Numbered from the stretch's first letter, positions 26,508 to 37,839 are shown. The stretch is DNA of 64,000 nucleotides from Anastatus disparis (GCA_017163975.1 JAFFSR010000245.1:1565001-1629000), one strand, 5' to 3'. Numbers and translations: made by a program. The notes: generated by a model not told the origin, from the sequence alone.

Positions 26508-26511
26508 AACC
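26488..26511 (-). other. copia primer-binding site (initiator tRNA-Met internal type)
   Basis: Directly after the 5' LTR the minus strand reads GGTTATGG, then GCCCAGCA and GCTTC, separated by a 2-base insertion and one mismatch. This complements the anticodon-arm half of eukaryotic initiator tRNA-Met, the internal priming mode known for Drosophila copia. Confidence 0.75.
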
Positions 26512-26825
26512 TATTAAGTTTTATTCTTTAAGGGGCGAGGTAATCAAAATTACAATAAGCAGACACTGCAACAAATTACACACAAGCTGTATTTAAAGTA
26601 TTTATTGTTCAACACACACTCCTTATTAAACACGCTCGTATTAAAGTTCAATAATAAAAAAAGGTTGATTGACTCAGACACTGCTTGGAAACCTCACGAC
26701 GAGTCGCTTGACAAGCACACACTGGTCGACCGTCGCATATACAGAGAGAGAGAAGAAAAGAGGGCGCTTCTGTCCACGACAGCCTTAACTAAATTTACAC
26801 CTAAAATATGCGCACACTCTTAACA
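26512..26825 (-). repeat. copia 5' LTR
   Basis: 314 bp, same as the 3' LTR apart from one base near the inner end. As the upstream LTR it should hold the promoter; no clear TATA box was chosen. Confidence 0.95.
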
Positions 26826-27493
26826 TAAAAAAATATTTATTTTTTTTAACTTAGGTATCAATTTTTTTTATCCCAACTAAATATTTCAGTGATTTAATAA
26901 CCTTGCATATTACTTCAATCAAAATTAATTTTTATCAACAAAATATTTAATAACTAAATTTATTTCATTGACTCAACTAAATTTTTTTCTCAGTGTAGAT
27001 ATTAGTATAATTAGTAAATTTTGTAATAACAACCAAATTTGTTACCGCATAGTTTTTGACTAATTAGAGACCTACTAGCAATCTAGAATATAACCTATCT
27101 TTTTTTGGCAGGTCTCTAATTATTCAAAAACTACGCAGTGAAAAAATTTGGTTGTTATTACAAAATTTACTTATCATACTAATATCTAGCGGGGACTGCT
27201 ATTTTTTCTTGTTTTACCGGATAGTGTTTACATGAATAATGAAAAACGCTATTAGACAAAGACAAATAGTTCGGCCCCTTCTTAACAAATAAATATATTA
27301 AAATTTATTTCATTAAAGCAATAATATTTTTAATAAGAGAAACATTAATTTTCAAAATACATCAAATTACCTCATTTGAAAAATTATCATTACATGATAT
27401 AAAAATATTTTTTTCAATATCATTCGAACATAAATATTATGAAATACAATTTTAAAAAATTATTTATTTGATATTAAATTTTTTTTAATAGTC

Positions 27494-28346
27494 CCCATAT
27501 GGAAAAAATTTTTGGATATAATTGTAAATAACTGTTAATAACTGTAAATAAATGTAAATAAATGTAAATAACTGTAAATAACTGTAGAAAAGTGTTAAAA
27601 AATGTGGTAATTGAGACATAAATAACAGTTATTTACAATTACTTACAATTATTTACTGTTATTTACACTTATTTACAGTTATTAACTGTTATTTACACTT
27701 ATTAACTGTTATTTACACTTATTTACAGTTATTTATATTTATTTACAGTTATTTACATTTATTCACTTTTTTCACAATTATTTACAGTTATTTACGATTA
27801 TTTATAGTTTTTTACAATTATTTGCAGTTATTTACATTTTCGAAAATTATCACAAATTTATTCAATAATTTTATATATAGGCGAAAATTTTTAAAAATGT
27901 GAATAACTGTAAATAATTGTAAAAAACTATGGAAAATTGTAAATAGTTGTAAATAATTATAAATAACTGTAAATAACTGTAAAAAACTGTAAATAACTGT
28001 AAATAACTATAAATAATTGTAAATAATTATTAATAACATTAAATTATCCACTAATTTAAAAATTTTTGAAAATGTAAATAACTGTAAATAATTATGAATA
28101 ACTGTAAATAATTATGAATAATTGTAAATAATTATAAAAAACTGTAAATAATTGTAAATAATTGTAAATAACTGTAAATAACAGTTAATAACAGTTAATA
28201 ACTGTAAATAACTGTAAATAATAGTAATTAATAATAAATAACTGTAAATAACTATTATTTATGTCTCAATTCCTACATTTTTTAACAGTTATTTACAATT
28301 ATTTACTATTATTTACAGTTTTTCACATAAATTATTTCCATATGGG
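27494..28346. mobile_element. foldback built of AACTGTAAATA repeats
   Basis: Termini CCCATATGGAAA are inverted at the two ends. The arms carry an 11-bp minisatellite (AACTGTAAATA). A mirrored unique junction containing GAATTGAGACATAAATAA (one base variable) lies near 27600-27635 and 28250-28290, after which the minisatellite reverses orientation. The core is near 27840-27900. No target duplication was clear. Confidence 0.7.
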
Positions 28347-28894
28347 TCAATTATAAAGATAGGAAAATATATGAAATACTAATAAATTTTTCTGATTATG
28401 TCTATAATTATGAATTTATATTTATGAACTGTCTAGATAGAAGGAAAATTTCCCCTAAAATAGTAAACATTTCAAAAAAAAATTTACTTATTATTTGTGA
28501 AACTTTTATTATAAATGCGGAAAAAAATAATATTCTGTAATATCACTCTAAAATTTGTATTAAATATGATCATTGAAAGTACAATTATTTCATTATGTTG
28601 AATTTGTTTTCAAAGTTTGATTATATTTTATTATAAGAAGATATAAAAATTAACTGTCATATTTAACTGTCTTCCCATTCTATTGTTGAATTTCCATAAA
28701 AGGAATGTATTAACTTGTAGTATGTACCATGATGATTATTTATTTAAATTTTCAAATTTTTCTAATCATTAGTTTTCAAGATATTTAGATTTCTGATGCC
28801 AAATTGAAAAATATTAGTACATAATACTGGAACCCAAACTCCTTCATAACTAATGAATAGATTTATTTAAAAATTTAACTAAATAATCTTCGTG
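28347..28894. other. AT-rich noncoding spacer
   Basis: Nothing recognisable on either strand. Confidence 0.4.
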
Positions 28895-29220
28895 CACTGT
28901 AAAAAATTATTTTGTAATGTTAATACTAGGTAGTAAATACTTTAATATTCTGAGCACAGTAATATTAATAACTGAAATTAGTAATATTAAAGTTGAAAAG
29001 TAAACTAACTATTCTCAGTAACGTAATTTTACTAATCTCGCTTAAATATACTATTTGGTTAGTAAAATTTTGATTCTCAGAATAGCAATTTCTGTAACCT
29101 ACTCTCAGAACAGTAATTTTAATTTCATTATAGATATTAGTACTTTCTAAGACTGTTCTCAGAGTAAGTTACAAAAATTGCCACTAGGATAGTAATTTTA
29201 CAAAGCAATTTTTTACAGTG
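28895..29220. mobile_element. 326-bp MITE, CACTGTAAAAAATT termini
   Basis: Inverted ends CACTGTAAAAAATT followed on both sides by TTTGTAA after one or two variable bases. TG lies on both flanks rather than TA. Repeated internal GTAATATTAA and TTCTCAGA phrases. Termini are related to those at 1623 and 15778. Confidence 0.6.
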
Positions 29221-29780
29221 TGATACATCCTATATGTTAATGCATCTCTTTATTTAAAATTTTGAAATACAATGGAAATATAGTCAATATTTATGGGCGC
29301 AAGTGTACTGTCCATTTGACACCTCCTTAAATAATTTATACTTATAAAATTTACATAATATTTTATAAAAACTATTAAAATGATAATCATATATTTAATA
29401 TTATTTCAAACTATGAATAAAAAGTTTAAAAAATTATCATTAAGTGAAAAGACGCGTAGTCTTTTTCCAACGATTTTTTTAACTAAATTTGTTGGATGAT
29501 TTAGAAAGAAAAGAACGTGGTTCTTTTCCTTTGAAATTTTATCTAATCATGAAATTCCCTAACTGATCTTATTTTGAATTTACCCTTGTTTGAATAAAAA
29601 TGAATTGACACTTGATTTTATTTTAACTTTGAATCTTTTAATTGAATTAAATTTAGATTTTCACTGTATTTGATTTTACCACTAATTTTTGCACACAAAG
29701 ATCTATTAATTTGTAAAGAGAAATTAGATGAATTTACTGATACAAAGCAACAAACCTTGCGGTTGTAGTTGCTTTGTTTT
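29221..29780. other. AT-rich noncoding spacer
   Basis: No gene or repeat boundary identified. Confidence 0.4.
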
Positions 29781-29784
29781 AATT

Positions 29785-30368
29785 GATTTTATCTAAGATT
29801 TACACTTTATTTATCGGGAAAGGATTCACTCAATAAATACACAAATATAAAGGGAAAAAGCCATGTGGCATAAAAAACCCTTGATTTATTTCCTATAATT
29901 TTACACACTATTTGCCGCACGATTATATTTTACTCGCACGCACGCACGCAAAAAGAGAAAGGAAAATAAGACACAATGAAATTTGTATAGCCGCGGCTTA
30001 GGTGGGCGAAGGTGATGCGTTGATTCGCAGTCGACCGTTCGTCGCTGTACGGAAACTCGTCCGCACCAGTAAAGGCTTCTGATCGCCTTTTGAAAAGAAA
30101 GAATTGTGCAATGATAAAAGCTTCTGATCGCTTTTTGAAAAGAAAGAATTGTATAATGAAACCTGATGTTCTCGCAAGAGACAAGACCGCTCGAGGCGAG
30201 GTCACGCTTGATACTAAACTATTTTTCCGCGGCATTTGCAAAGTCTCCCTGTTCTCTCCCCCCTTTCGTCTATGAGCTGACTTAAGGGAGGTGAGAACAG
30301 GCGACTGTAAGTGCTGCCGCTCATCATCGTTTTTGACTTCTACATAAATTTGTGTTGCGACGCAACAT
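29785..30368 (-). mobile_element. possible solo LTR
   Basis: GC-richer than its surroundings. On the minus strand it begins TGTTGCGTCGCAACAC and ends near AATAAA-type signals (around 29810-29835). It contains two direct repeats of a 55-60 bp unit (GCTTCTGATCGC…AAAGAAAGAATTGT). This is LTR-like architecture, but the left boundary and a target duplication were not established. It might instead be a host promoter region. Confidence 0.3.
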
Positions 30369-30958
30369 TAAGTGATAACTTATAAATAGTTATATTATTT
30401 TATTAAATACATTTCCAACTTGAATAATTATCTTCATGTTAAAACTAAATTTAATTAGCATTCACTTCCACAAGTTATTTAAAAAATTTACCAATATTCA
30501 AAGTTATTAAAAAGTTAATTATTAAAAGTATTCCCATATCAAAATTTCAAAATTCTATTAATTTAATTTTTTATTCTTTACATTAGAGAATTAGTTTTGA
30601 TGTTGAAATTTTTTTGTGATATGCAACATGTATATATATTATCTTATAGTAAAATATTTCATCACCTTGTATTAAAATTATTTTTTAAAAGTAAAATAAT
30701 ACTGTGAATAAACAAATGATTATAAGAAAATATTGAAAACTATAAATAACAATAAAAAAGCGTTAGGCTGGAGATAAATAATGATTGTTTATTATCATTT
30801 ATACATTTTTTAAATGTAGATACTGCAAATATCCGTAAACAACTGTAAATAAATTATAGAATACAATTATTAGAAATAACTCTAAATAATTTTCATTTTA
30901 GTTCTTTTTACAACAAACTTTTTTTAATGATTTATTACATTTATATATATATATATAT
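30369..30958. other. AT-rich noncoding spacer
   Basis: Nothing recognisable except a short (TA)n run near 30943-30958. Confidence 0.4.
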
Positions 30959-31965
30959 GCAACATTTCACACCAACTGGAAGAGAAGAAAAATAAAAATC
31001 CCTGAAACTCTAAGAATATATTCTTTTTGTTACCCAAAATATGTAAAAAAAATTTCAAGAATTTAGATTTGAAGGATCAAGAGCTATAGCTCCTTGAAAT
31101 TTGGAAAATTATCAAAATTTTTGGAAAAATCCCAACTTAATCATTTTTTTTCTGAAAATCCTGATGTTTTGAAGAGAAATTCATGAGAATACTACTTGTT
31201 GTAAATGAAGAGCAGAGTTAGCATGATTCTTTACAGACCTGAATTTTGAAGTTTTCTAATGGTTCTTATATGTTGTACATGGTAATTGAAATTACTCATT
31301 GTTCGCCACTTCAGAAATTTCTTTTCGTGGGCTTATTTTTTTCTATTTTACATGAACTTTAAAATGAATTTTTGATCATGTAAGTCAGAGCCATCAATAA
31401 GGATTCAAGACAGTTTAAAATATATATTATCATGTATCATTTATTTTCAATATAAAAATTAATCATACATTAGAATATACATTTATATTCAATATGAAAA
31501 ATAAATCATACATGAATATATATATTTTAAACTTTCATAACTCCTTATTAGTGGCTCTTTCTTAAGCAATCAAAAATTTATTTTGAAGATAATAAGAAAT
31601 AGAAGAAAATAAGCCCTCAAAAAGCAATTTCTGAAGTGGCAAACAATGAGTAATTTCAACTACCGTGTAATACATGTAAGAACCAATAGAAAACTTCAAA
31701 ATTTAGGTCTGTAAAATTTTATGCTAACTTTCCTTTTCATTTGCAACAAGATGTATTCTTATGAATTTCTCTTTAAAACATCAGGATTTTCAGAAAAAAA
31801 CCATTAAGTTGGTACTTTTCCAATAATTTTAAAAAATTTCCAAATTTCAAGGATCTATGGCTCTTGATCCTTCCAATCTAAATTCTTGAAAATTTTTTTA
31901 CACATTTTGGGCAACCAACAGAATATATTCTCCGAGTTTCAGCGATTTTTATTCTTTTGCTCTTC

Positions 31966-34633
31966 CCCTGGTAGAAAAAAGCCTGGATTTACGGTGTCAT
32001 TATGGTGTATTTTATGGTTTGCAACCATAATATGGCCACAAACCCAGTCTTATTTCGACGGAATATGGCCAGCTTATGGACTTGACAAGGCTACAAACCC
32101 AGTCTTATTTTGACGGAATATGGTCAGCTTATGGACTTGACAAGGAATACAAATTTATAATTTTGAAAAGATAATTAAAATTTTGGGATAATAATTAAGG
32201 AAATTATAATTTAGAATTATCAGAAAATGATTCATTTTAATAAATTATCATAATATATTATTCATTTTTATAAACTATTTATTTTTATAATTAACAATAA
32301 TACATTAAAGTTTCATTTATAAAGTTATAGTTAATGGTCTGACATTATTTACAATTAATAACAATTACTTCCCTACTCAAAAATCTCAGGTGAGAAATCA
32401 CCTGATTTCTCAGGTGATTAATCATGCCAAAATCTCATGTGACGATTTTTTTGGTTTTTACACGTTTCAAAGCATACTTAGTCAATTGCGAACTATTTTT
32501 GAAAATTTAAAAAAAATTGAACTTAGAAAATTTTTTGTAAAATGAGTCAAAATTTTTTCTAAGACCAAATTTTTAAAAAATTTTCTAAGTTCAAATTTTT
32601 TTTAAATTTTCAAAAATAGTTCGCAATTGACTAAGTATGCTTTGAAACGTGTAAAAACCAAAAAAATCGTCACATGAGATTTTGGCATGATTAATCACCT
32701 GAGAAATCAGGTGATTTCTCACCTGAGATTTTTTAGTAGGGTTGTTAGTATATCACTCGAATAGACAAAGGTTATAATGAACAATACAAACTTTATAGGT
32801 TATGATTTATTTTAAAAATAAATTTAGTGTTAATATAAATTAATGAGATATTAGTATTATTTAATATTAATTGTAGTTACACTCATATAAAATATCAATT
32901 AATTAAGAACTTAAGGTATCAAGCCCAAATTCAAGCCTAAAATAAAAATTAAATTTAAATGTCATAATAATTTTTTTATAATAATATTATTTAAAAAAAA
33001 GTTTTTTTTACCTTAGATATATAAAATATAAGACTTTGGCCCATGAATAATTTTAAATAATCTCATGAAATGATTAAAATTCTTTCTTTTATTCGAACAC
33101 TTGATTTTGGTGGTCACTGCAAGCTTCCTCAGCCAATTTTCAACGAATTGACTTCAAAATTTCCAGAGATCTTTAATTAATATGTATTCACAAAATAACA
33201 CTTTTATTTAAAAGAAAAAGAAAAAGAATTTAAAAGTTTGTCGAACAATTGGTTAAAAATTAACTGAGAAAGCTTACGACAACCACCAAATTGAAGAAAT
33301 CACATTTTTGACTAATCAAAAGGATTTTAAGCATTGAATGAGATATTTTAAAATTATTCATAGACTTTGTAAATAAATTTAGAATGTTCTGTCTATTATA
33401 ATATCAATACAGATCCATGTAATGTAGGTTGTATTGTAATTTCACTTTAAAGGAGTTGGTGGCAAGTTTAATTTTTGGTCTAGCGACAACTAAAATATTT
33501 AATAATACACATGTTAGAATATTCTTTTTAAAATTATGGCACTCATAGTTCTAAAATTTTGCAAATAATTTTAAAATGTCCTATTGTAACATAATGTCAA
33601 TGCAAATCAATGTAATCTAGGTTGTATAATAAAACATAACATTGAATTCTATAGTTTGAAAAGAAGTATAGTCTGGTACGTATAATATGAAAGGACTCAT
33701 CATAGACTAAATCAAATATAAAACTGCTTACCAACTTTTTAAATCAAAACAACAGTACAATATAAATTACATTCATATGAATTGATACCATGTTCGAGGA
33801 AGATATTTTAAAGCAAAATACAGAGTATCATAGCTTTAAGTACTATAGTTAAAAAAAAATCTAACAAGTACCACATGAAACATTTCATTCGACATGGACT
33901 AAAAATGAAACTGGCCATCAAGCTGTTTAAAGTGATATTATAATTTCGTTTTCACTTATTTGTTTTTAAAATTATAGCATTTACAATCATGAAATTTTGT
34001 AAATAACTTTAGAATGTTTTGTCTAGCATAATATCAATATAAATCCATATATTGGGAATTTTATTGTAATTTCACTTTGAAAAAATTGGTGTTAAGTTTC
34101 ATTTTTGGTTTAGTTACAAACAAAATATTTCATAATACACATATTCGTTTTGAAAGTCTGGTACTCAAAGTTCTAAAATTTTGCAAATAATTTTAAAGTG
34201 TCCTGCTATAACATAATGTTAATGCAAATCAATTAGTTTTATTATATAACATAATATTGAGTTTTTCAACTAACTAACAAAACTTAAGAACTACATTAGC
34301 GCGTCTATTTTTAAAGATTAGGGTTAGGTTAAGATGTCGAATATAAAGTCATATCAGAAAATTAGGTTATAATAAAAAAAAATTCATTTGTAATTAAAAT
34401 CTGAAGAATAGTGAATAAAAAATAATAGAGAAGAATAGAGAAAGTTCACAATTAAAGTTAAACTTGTTATACTATAAATATAAGTTTATTATAGTAGTGC
34501 GCACAAATCATACATTAGAATAAGTCCATATTATGGCCAACTTATGGTGAAATTTGACAGTGTAATTACACCGTACAAATATGGCCATATGTTGGTGGAC
34601 ACGCCATAATTTATGCTAAACTTTCTACCAGGG
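31966..34633. mobile_element. nested TIR unit CCCTGGTAGAAA
   Basis: 2,668 bp bounded by CCCTGGTAGAAA inverted repeats, inserted in the right arm of the surrounding inverted repeat; the left arm shows the uninterrupted sequence (CTCTTCCAGTTGG). It holds a 55-bp direct duplication (32041/32096), a perfect-looking hairpin (32371-32741) and a degenerate tandem duplication of roughly 0.63 kb (about 33360-34230). No transposase seen. Confidence 0.65.
32371..32741. mobile_element. 371-bp near-perfect hairpin
   Basis: Begins CCCTACTCAAAAATCTCAGG and ends with nearly the exact reverse complement. The arms pair almost without mismatch to a short loop near 32545. Transcribed, it would give a long double-stranded RNA. 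High arm identity suggests recent origin or gene conversion. Confidence 0.8.
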
Positions 34634-34655
34634 ATCCAGTTGGTGTAAAATGTCC

Positions 34656-35259
34656 CATATATACATAAGTGTATAATTGCTGAAAATAACCATTTTTTAT
34701 CGTTATATTCTTTTTACAAATTTTATTATTATTTATTTATCATATAACAATTGATTCATGGCATTTTTCATAATTTCTTTTATTTTTCAGCTTTTAAATT
34801 AAAAAGGCACACAGTGGAAAAAAATTTGTTATTTCAACACTTATAAGTGTTACAGATGAAATACAAATTTTTTTGTGTTAAAATTTACAAATTATTTTTG
34901 TGTAATTTTCTAAGTTAAAATTTTAACATAAAAATTCATGAATAATACAAAATTTTGAATAATAAAATTTGTAAATTTTACAAATTTATTTGTGTTAAAA
35001 TATAATGATTGAAATAATGATTATATTAGATAATGATTTTCTTGTATTTTTTTCTGTTAATATATTTAAAAAAAGAGGGATAAAGAAATATAAGAAAAAA
35101 GATAAAATGATGGGTGTTGGTGTTGATCAATAAAATCATAAACAAACTAAACTCATTTAATAATATTACATTTTCGTTTAAAGGCGAACGTAAAAGAATG
35201 ATTACGAAAAGAGCCGATCATTTTTTAATATAAGTATATCATATTAGTATAGAAATAAA
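34656..35259. other. AT-rich noncoding spacer
   Basis: No gene recognised. A CAGTGGAAAAAAATTTG string at 34813 resembles the CACTG-type termini nearby, but no partner end was found. Confidence 0.4.
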
Positions 35260-35458
35260 ACCGGTTAGCTGCTTATTCGGTAGAGCGTTAGATTTGTAAT
35301 CTCAAGATTCTGAGTGCGAATCCCGCTCTCGGCAGCCGATTCATAGAAGCACCGTTGTAAGTTACATGTACTTTGTTCACAAACACACTTACGAGCTCTG
35401 TCACTGATTAGCATGACAAATAGCATATATATAGCGACGTTAAAGAAGAAGAAAAAAT
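35260..35458 (+). mobile_element. tRNA-related SINE
   Basis: The head resembles a tRNA: A box TAGCTGCTTATTCGGTAGAGC-like, an anticodon-arm-like segment around TTTGTAA, and a degenerate B box GTGCGAATCC. The acceptor stem does not pair, so it is not a functional tRNA. A unique body and a GAAGAAGAAAAAA tail follow. Confidence 0.65.
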
Positions 35459-35602
35459 TATGCAAATTTTTAGACTCAGCAGAAATTAATATTTACAAAC
35501 TAAAATTTACCTTGCATTTATGGCATTTTTATTGCATATAATAATAATGATAATGCTCATATATAATTATTAAAAGTATGCGATTATTTAAAATGAGTAA
35601 CG

Positions 35603-35928
35603 TCTAAATCAAATACCATTGAATTTAGATTTCGCCGAGCTTGAAATATTAGAAAAAAACTCAAAAACGCATTTATTGGCAAAACAAAAAAAGATCATGG
35701 AAATGTATCGTAAACAAAAGAATTCGAATCATGAAACAATTTTGATGAAAATTGACAATGACATTTCAGATACAAATTTTTTAAAACCAGATAATGATAT
35801 AATGGGAATCGATGATATCCACTTAAATTATAACGATAGTAAAATTAGGACAGTTGAGATTAAATTAAATGAAGGAAAAAAAGAATTAAAAGAAATAGAT
35901 GAAAAAGAAGCTTTATTTGTAATAGGAC
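35603..35928 (+). pseudogene. Helitron copy 1: 5' remnant after the protease domain
   Basis: Translates to a stretch parallel to the segment after the Ulp1-like domain in the minus-strand copy (NLD.AELLEKK, then an acidic MEIDND-type stretch and KELKEIDEKE). The protease domain itself is absent: homology begins at about 35603. The frame is cut at about 35930 by a TTAA-flanked insertion. Confidence 0.75.
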
Positions 35929-35932
35929 TTAA

Positions 35933-36315
35933 AATTCTAATAATATTTCCAATCCTAGCTTATAAATAAACGATGCGTTCAATCGAGTTTTTTTGCTACA
36001 AAGTAAAAATTTATAAGATTAAACTCTAGTGAGGACAACTCAAGAAATCCACCAAAATATTATACATATAAAGTTATAATAAAAACTTTCAATGCATCGT
36101 ATTTTATGGTTAGGTTTATCGAGTTGGATATCTAATTTCCAATCTAAGCTCATAGAAAAATAACAAGTCCAAATGATTTTTCATTTTAGCAAAAATTATT
36201 TTATTAATATAGCTTTAGTGCGGACAAGTCATTATATTTGTTTTATTTATAAATTTAAAGAAATATTAATGAAATAAAAAAAGCAAAACTCAATTGCTGC
36301 AGCTCCGACATCCCG
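35933..36315. mobile_element. TTAA-flanked element, family shared with 60365-60767
   Basis: Inserted in the Helitron frame: the uninterrupted reading is in the other copy near 59470. TTAA at 35929-35932 and 36316-36319. The right end is AGCTCCGACATCCCG; the left terminal ~20 bases seem lost compared with the other copy. An 8-bp repeat TAATAGGA (35920, 36317) also flanks it, so an alternative target duplication cannot be excluded. Confidence 0.65.
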
Positions 36316-36319
36316 TTAA

Positions 36320-37611
36320 TAGGAAAATGGTAACAGAACAATCACATAAAGATAAAAAAATTTCAGAAAGAGACATTATTATGGAAATGCAAGAAAAAAA
36401 AAGTAATGATCAATTAGAACTAAGACGAGTTCAAGAAACTTTACGTAAGAAAAAAGCTTATATGAAAATGAAAAAAGGACAACCAAATAAATATGAAGAA
36501 AAATTAGAAGATATTAAGATAACAAAATTGAAACTCAAGGAAACAATGAGTACTGATAAATTGGAACAAATACGTGCGAATGAGGCTTTACGTAAGAAAG
36601 AAGCTCATATAAAAATCCAAGAAAAAATTATAAATAAATATGAAGTGAAATTAGAAAATACTAAGATAACGAAATTGAAATTCAAAGAAAAAATGAGTAT
36701 TGATTAATTGGTACAAATACGTGTGAATGAAGCTTCACGTAAAAAAGAAGATTATATGAAAATTAAAAAAAGCAACCCAATAAATATAAAGAAAAATTAA
36801 AAATACTAAAATAACAAAAATGAAATCAAAGATAAAAAAGGGTACTGATAAAATGGAACAAATACGTACAAATAAAGCTACACGTAAGAAAAAAGCTTAC
36901 ATAAAAATGAGAGAAGAACAATCAAATAAATATAAAAAAAATTGAAAATATTAAGATATAAAAAATAAAATCATTTGAAAATAGAGATACTAATAAATTA
37001 AGAAATTGCATGAAAAAGAAAAATTACGCAAAAAAGAAACTTATAGAAGAGTTGTCAGTGAACAATATAATGAATATGAGAGAATGGTACAAATTAAAAA
37101 TCAAAAATTAGAAAATGCCGATATTATTAAGAAAATACAAGTAAAAAATAATTGTTACCAATCTAAATAATTACGCACAAGGTGTAAACAAATAGAAATT
37201 GATGACAATAAACATGTTAATAATAATACTACAATAAATAAACCAATAGATGAAAATAAGCGAAAACGTAAATATGATTCTTATCAATTAAAGACATTAT
37301 TTATTAAGTGTAAACAATTAAAAATTAAAGACAACAATTATAATGAAAATTACAATAATAATAATTATAATAACAATCATAATATTGCATTGAACAAAGT
37401 TACTGATAAAACAATAAAGGGCAAAGTAAAAAAAAATTAAAGAAATCAAATAAAAAAATATTAACTGAAAAAATTAATTCGAAACTGATTGGTTGCACAG
37501 CAAATATATATTTCGATGAAAATCTCATATCTGAAAATTACATTAGTTTCATGACAAATACATGTGTTTATCGTGATGCGGAAGATTTTGCTTTCGAATA
37601 TACTAAAAGTA
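36320..37611 (+). pseudogene. Helitron copy 1: coiled-coil repeats and zinc-finger region
   Basis: Lys/Glu-rich frame with about 55-residue tandem repeats (phrase LEQIRANEALRKKEA, then NKYE.KLENTKITKLK), predicted coiled coil. A DENKRKRKYDSYQLK segment and the start of the Helitron N-terminal zinc finger follow. The second Cys of the CVYC motif is replaced by Arg here. Several stops and frameshifts. It breaks at 37611 where the 5-kb TA element entered, and continues at 42618. Confidence 0.75.
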
Positions 37612-37839
37612 CCCACACAGCATGAAAGAATTTCGAAATAATTTCATGAAATATTACAAGTAATAATACGTTGAAAAAATTTAAAAAGGACTTAAAAAGA
37701 TAACCATATTCTTTTGAAAAGAATTTATGAAATAATACACAGAAAGATTACAAAGTCTTTACAAAAATAATACCAAGAAGGAAATGAAAGTTAAAATATG
37801 AAATATTACACGAATCCTTTCTAAAAGGACTTTGAAATG

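Larger units (their letters stand above)
19357..26825 (-). mobile_element. complete Ty1/copia LTR retrotransposon
   Basis: A 7,469-bp element on the minus strand with 314-bp LTRs that differ at one position by eye (19361 versus 26516). TAAAA target duplication flanks it (19352-19356, 26826-26830). It has a copia-type primer-binding site next to the 5' LTR and one uninterrupted gag-pol frame ordered gag, protease, integrase, RT, RNase H. Integrase before RT defines Ty1/copia (Pseudoviridae-type). Near-identical LTRs mean a recent insertion; with all catalytic motifs present it may still be mobile. Confidence 0.95.
15778..26995. mobile_element. TA-flanked 3.7-kb TIR element carrying copia
   Basis: Inverted termini CACTGAGAAAAAAATTTAG, TA on each side (15776-15777, 26996-26997), and a perfect empty site GCTAGATATT in the truncated palindrome at 4171-4180. 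After removing the copia insertion about 3.74 kb of AT-rich, noncoding DNA remains, including a TTAA MITE and a 150-bp tandem array. No transposase seen, so it is non-autonomous. The termini resemble those of the MITE at 1623-1901. Confidence 0.8.
15682..27281. mobile_element. TTAA palindrome GAAGGGGCCGAAC, split copy
   Basis: Left part 15682-15777, right part 26998-27281, about 380 bp without the insertion. TTAA flanks it (15678-15681, 27282-27285). The uninserted ATTGTTAAC target sits at 3949-3957. Arms pair over most of their length (GAAGGGGCCGAACTAT against ATAGTTCGGCCCCTTC). Everything between 15778 and 26995 is a later insertion. Confidence 0.8.
30959..34655. mobile_element. large inverted-repeat element, itself interrupted
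   Basis: Arms of about 500 bp face each other across about 31470 (for example AAATCCCTGAAACTC near 31000 versus its mirror near 31940). The outermost tip ACATTT(C/T)ACACCAACTGG is at 30962 on the left but is displaced to about 34634-34653 on the right, because another unit (31966-34633) split the right arm close to its end. Noncoding. Confidence 0.7.

Noticed and set aside
19450..26823. 72-codon frame present twice
   Set aside because: It lies within the two copia LTRs and is identical only because the LTRs are.
34813..35060. Another CACTG-type MITE
   Set aside because: Only one convincing end (CAGTGGAAAAAAATTTG); the candidate partner near 35045 pairs poorly.
35261..35337. Functional tRNA gene (Thr-like anticodon TGT)
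   Set aside because: Acceptor stem does not pair, the B box is degenerate, and a SINE-like body and tail follow.
35920..36324. 8-bp hAT-type duplication TAATAGGA
   Set aside because: Present on both sides, but the related copy at 60365 has TTAA flanks and matching termini, so TTAA is preferred; not fully excluded.
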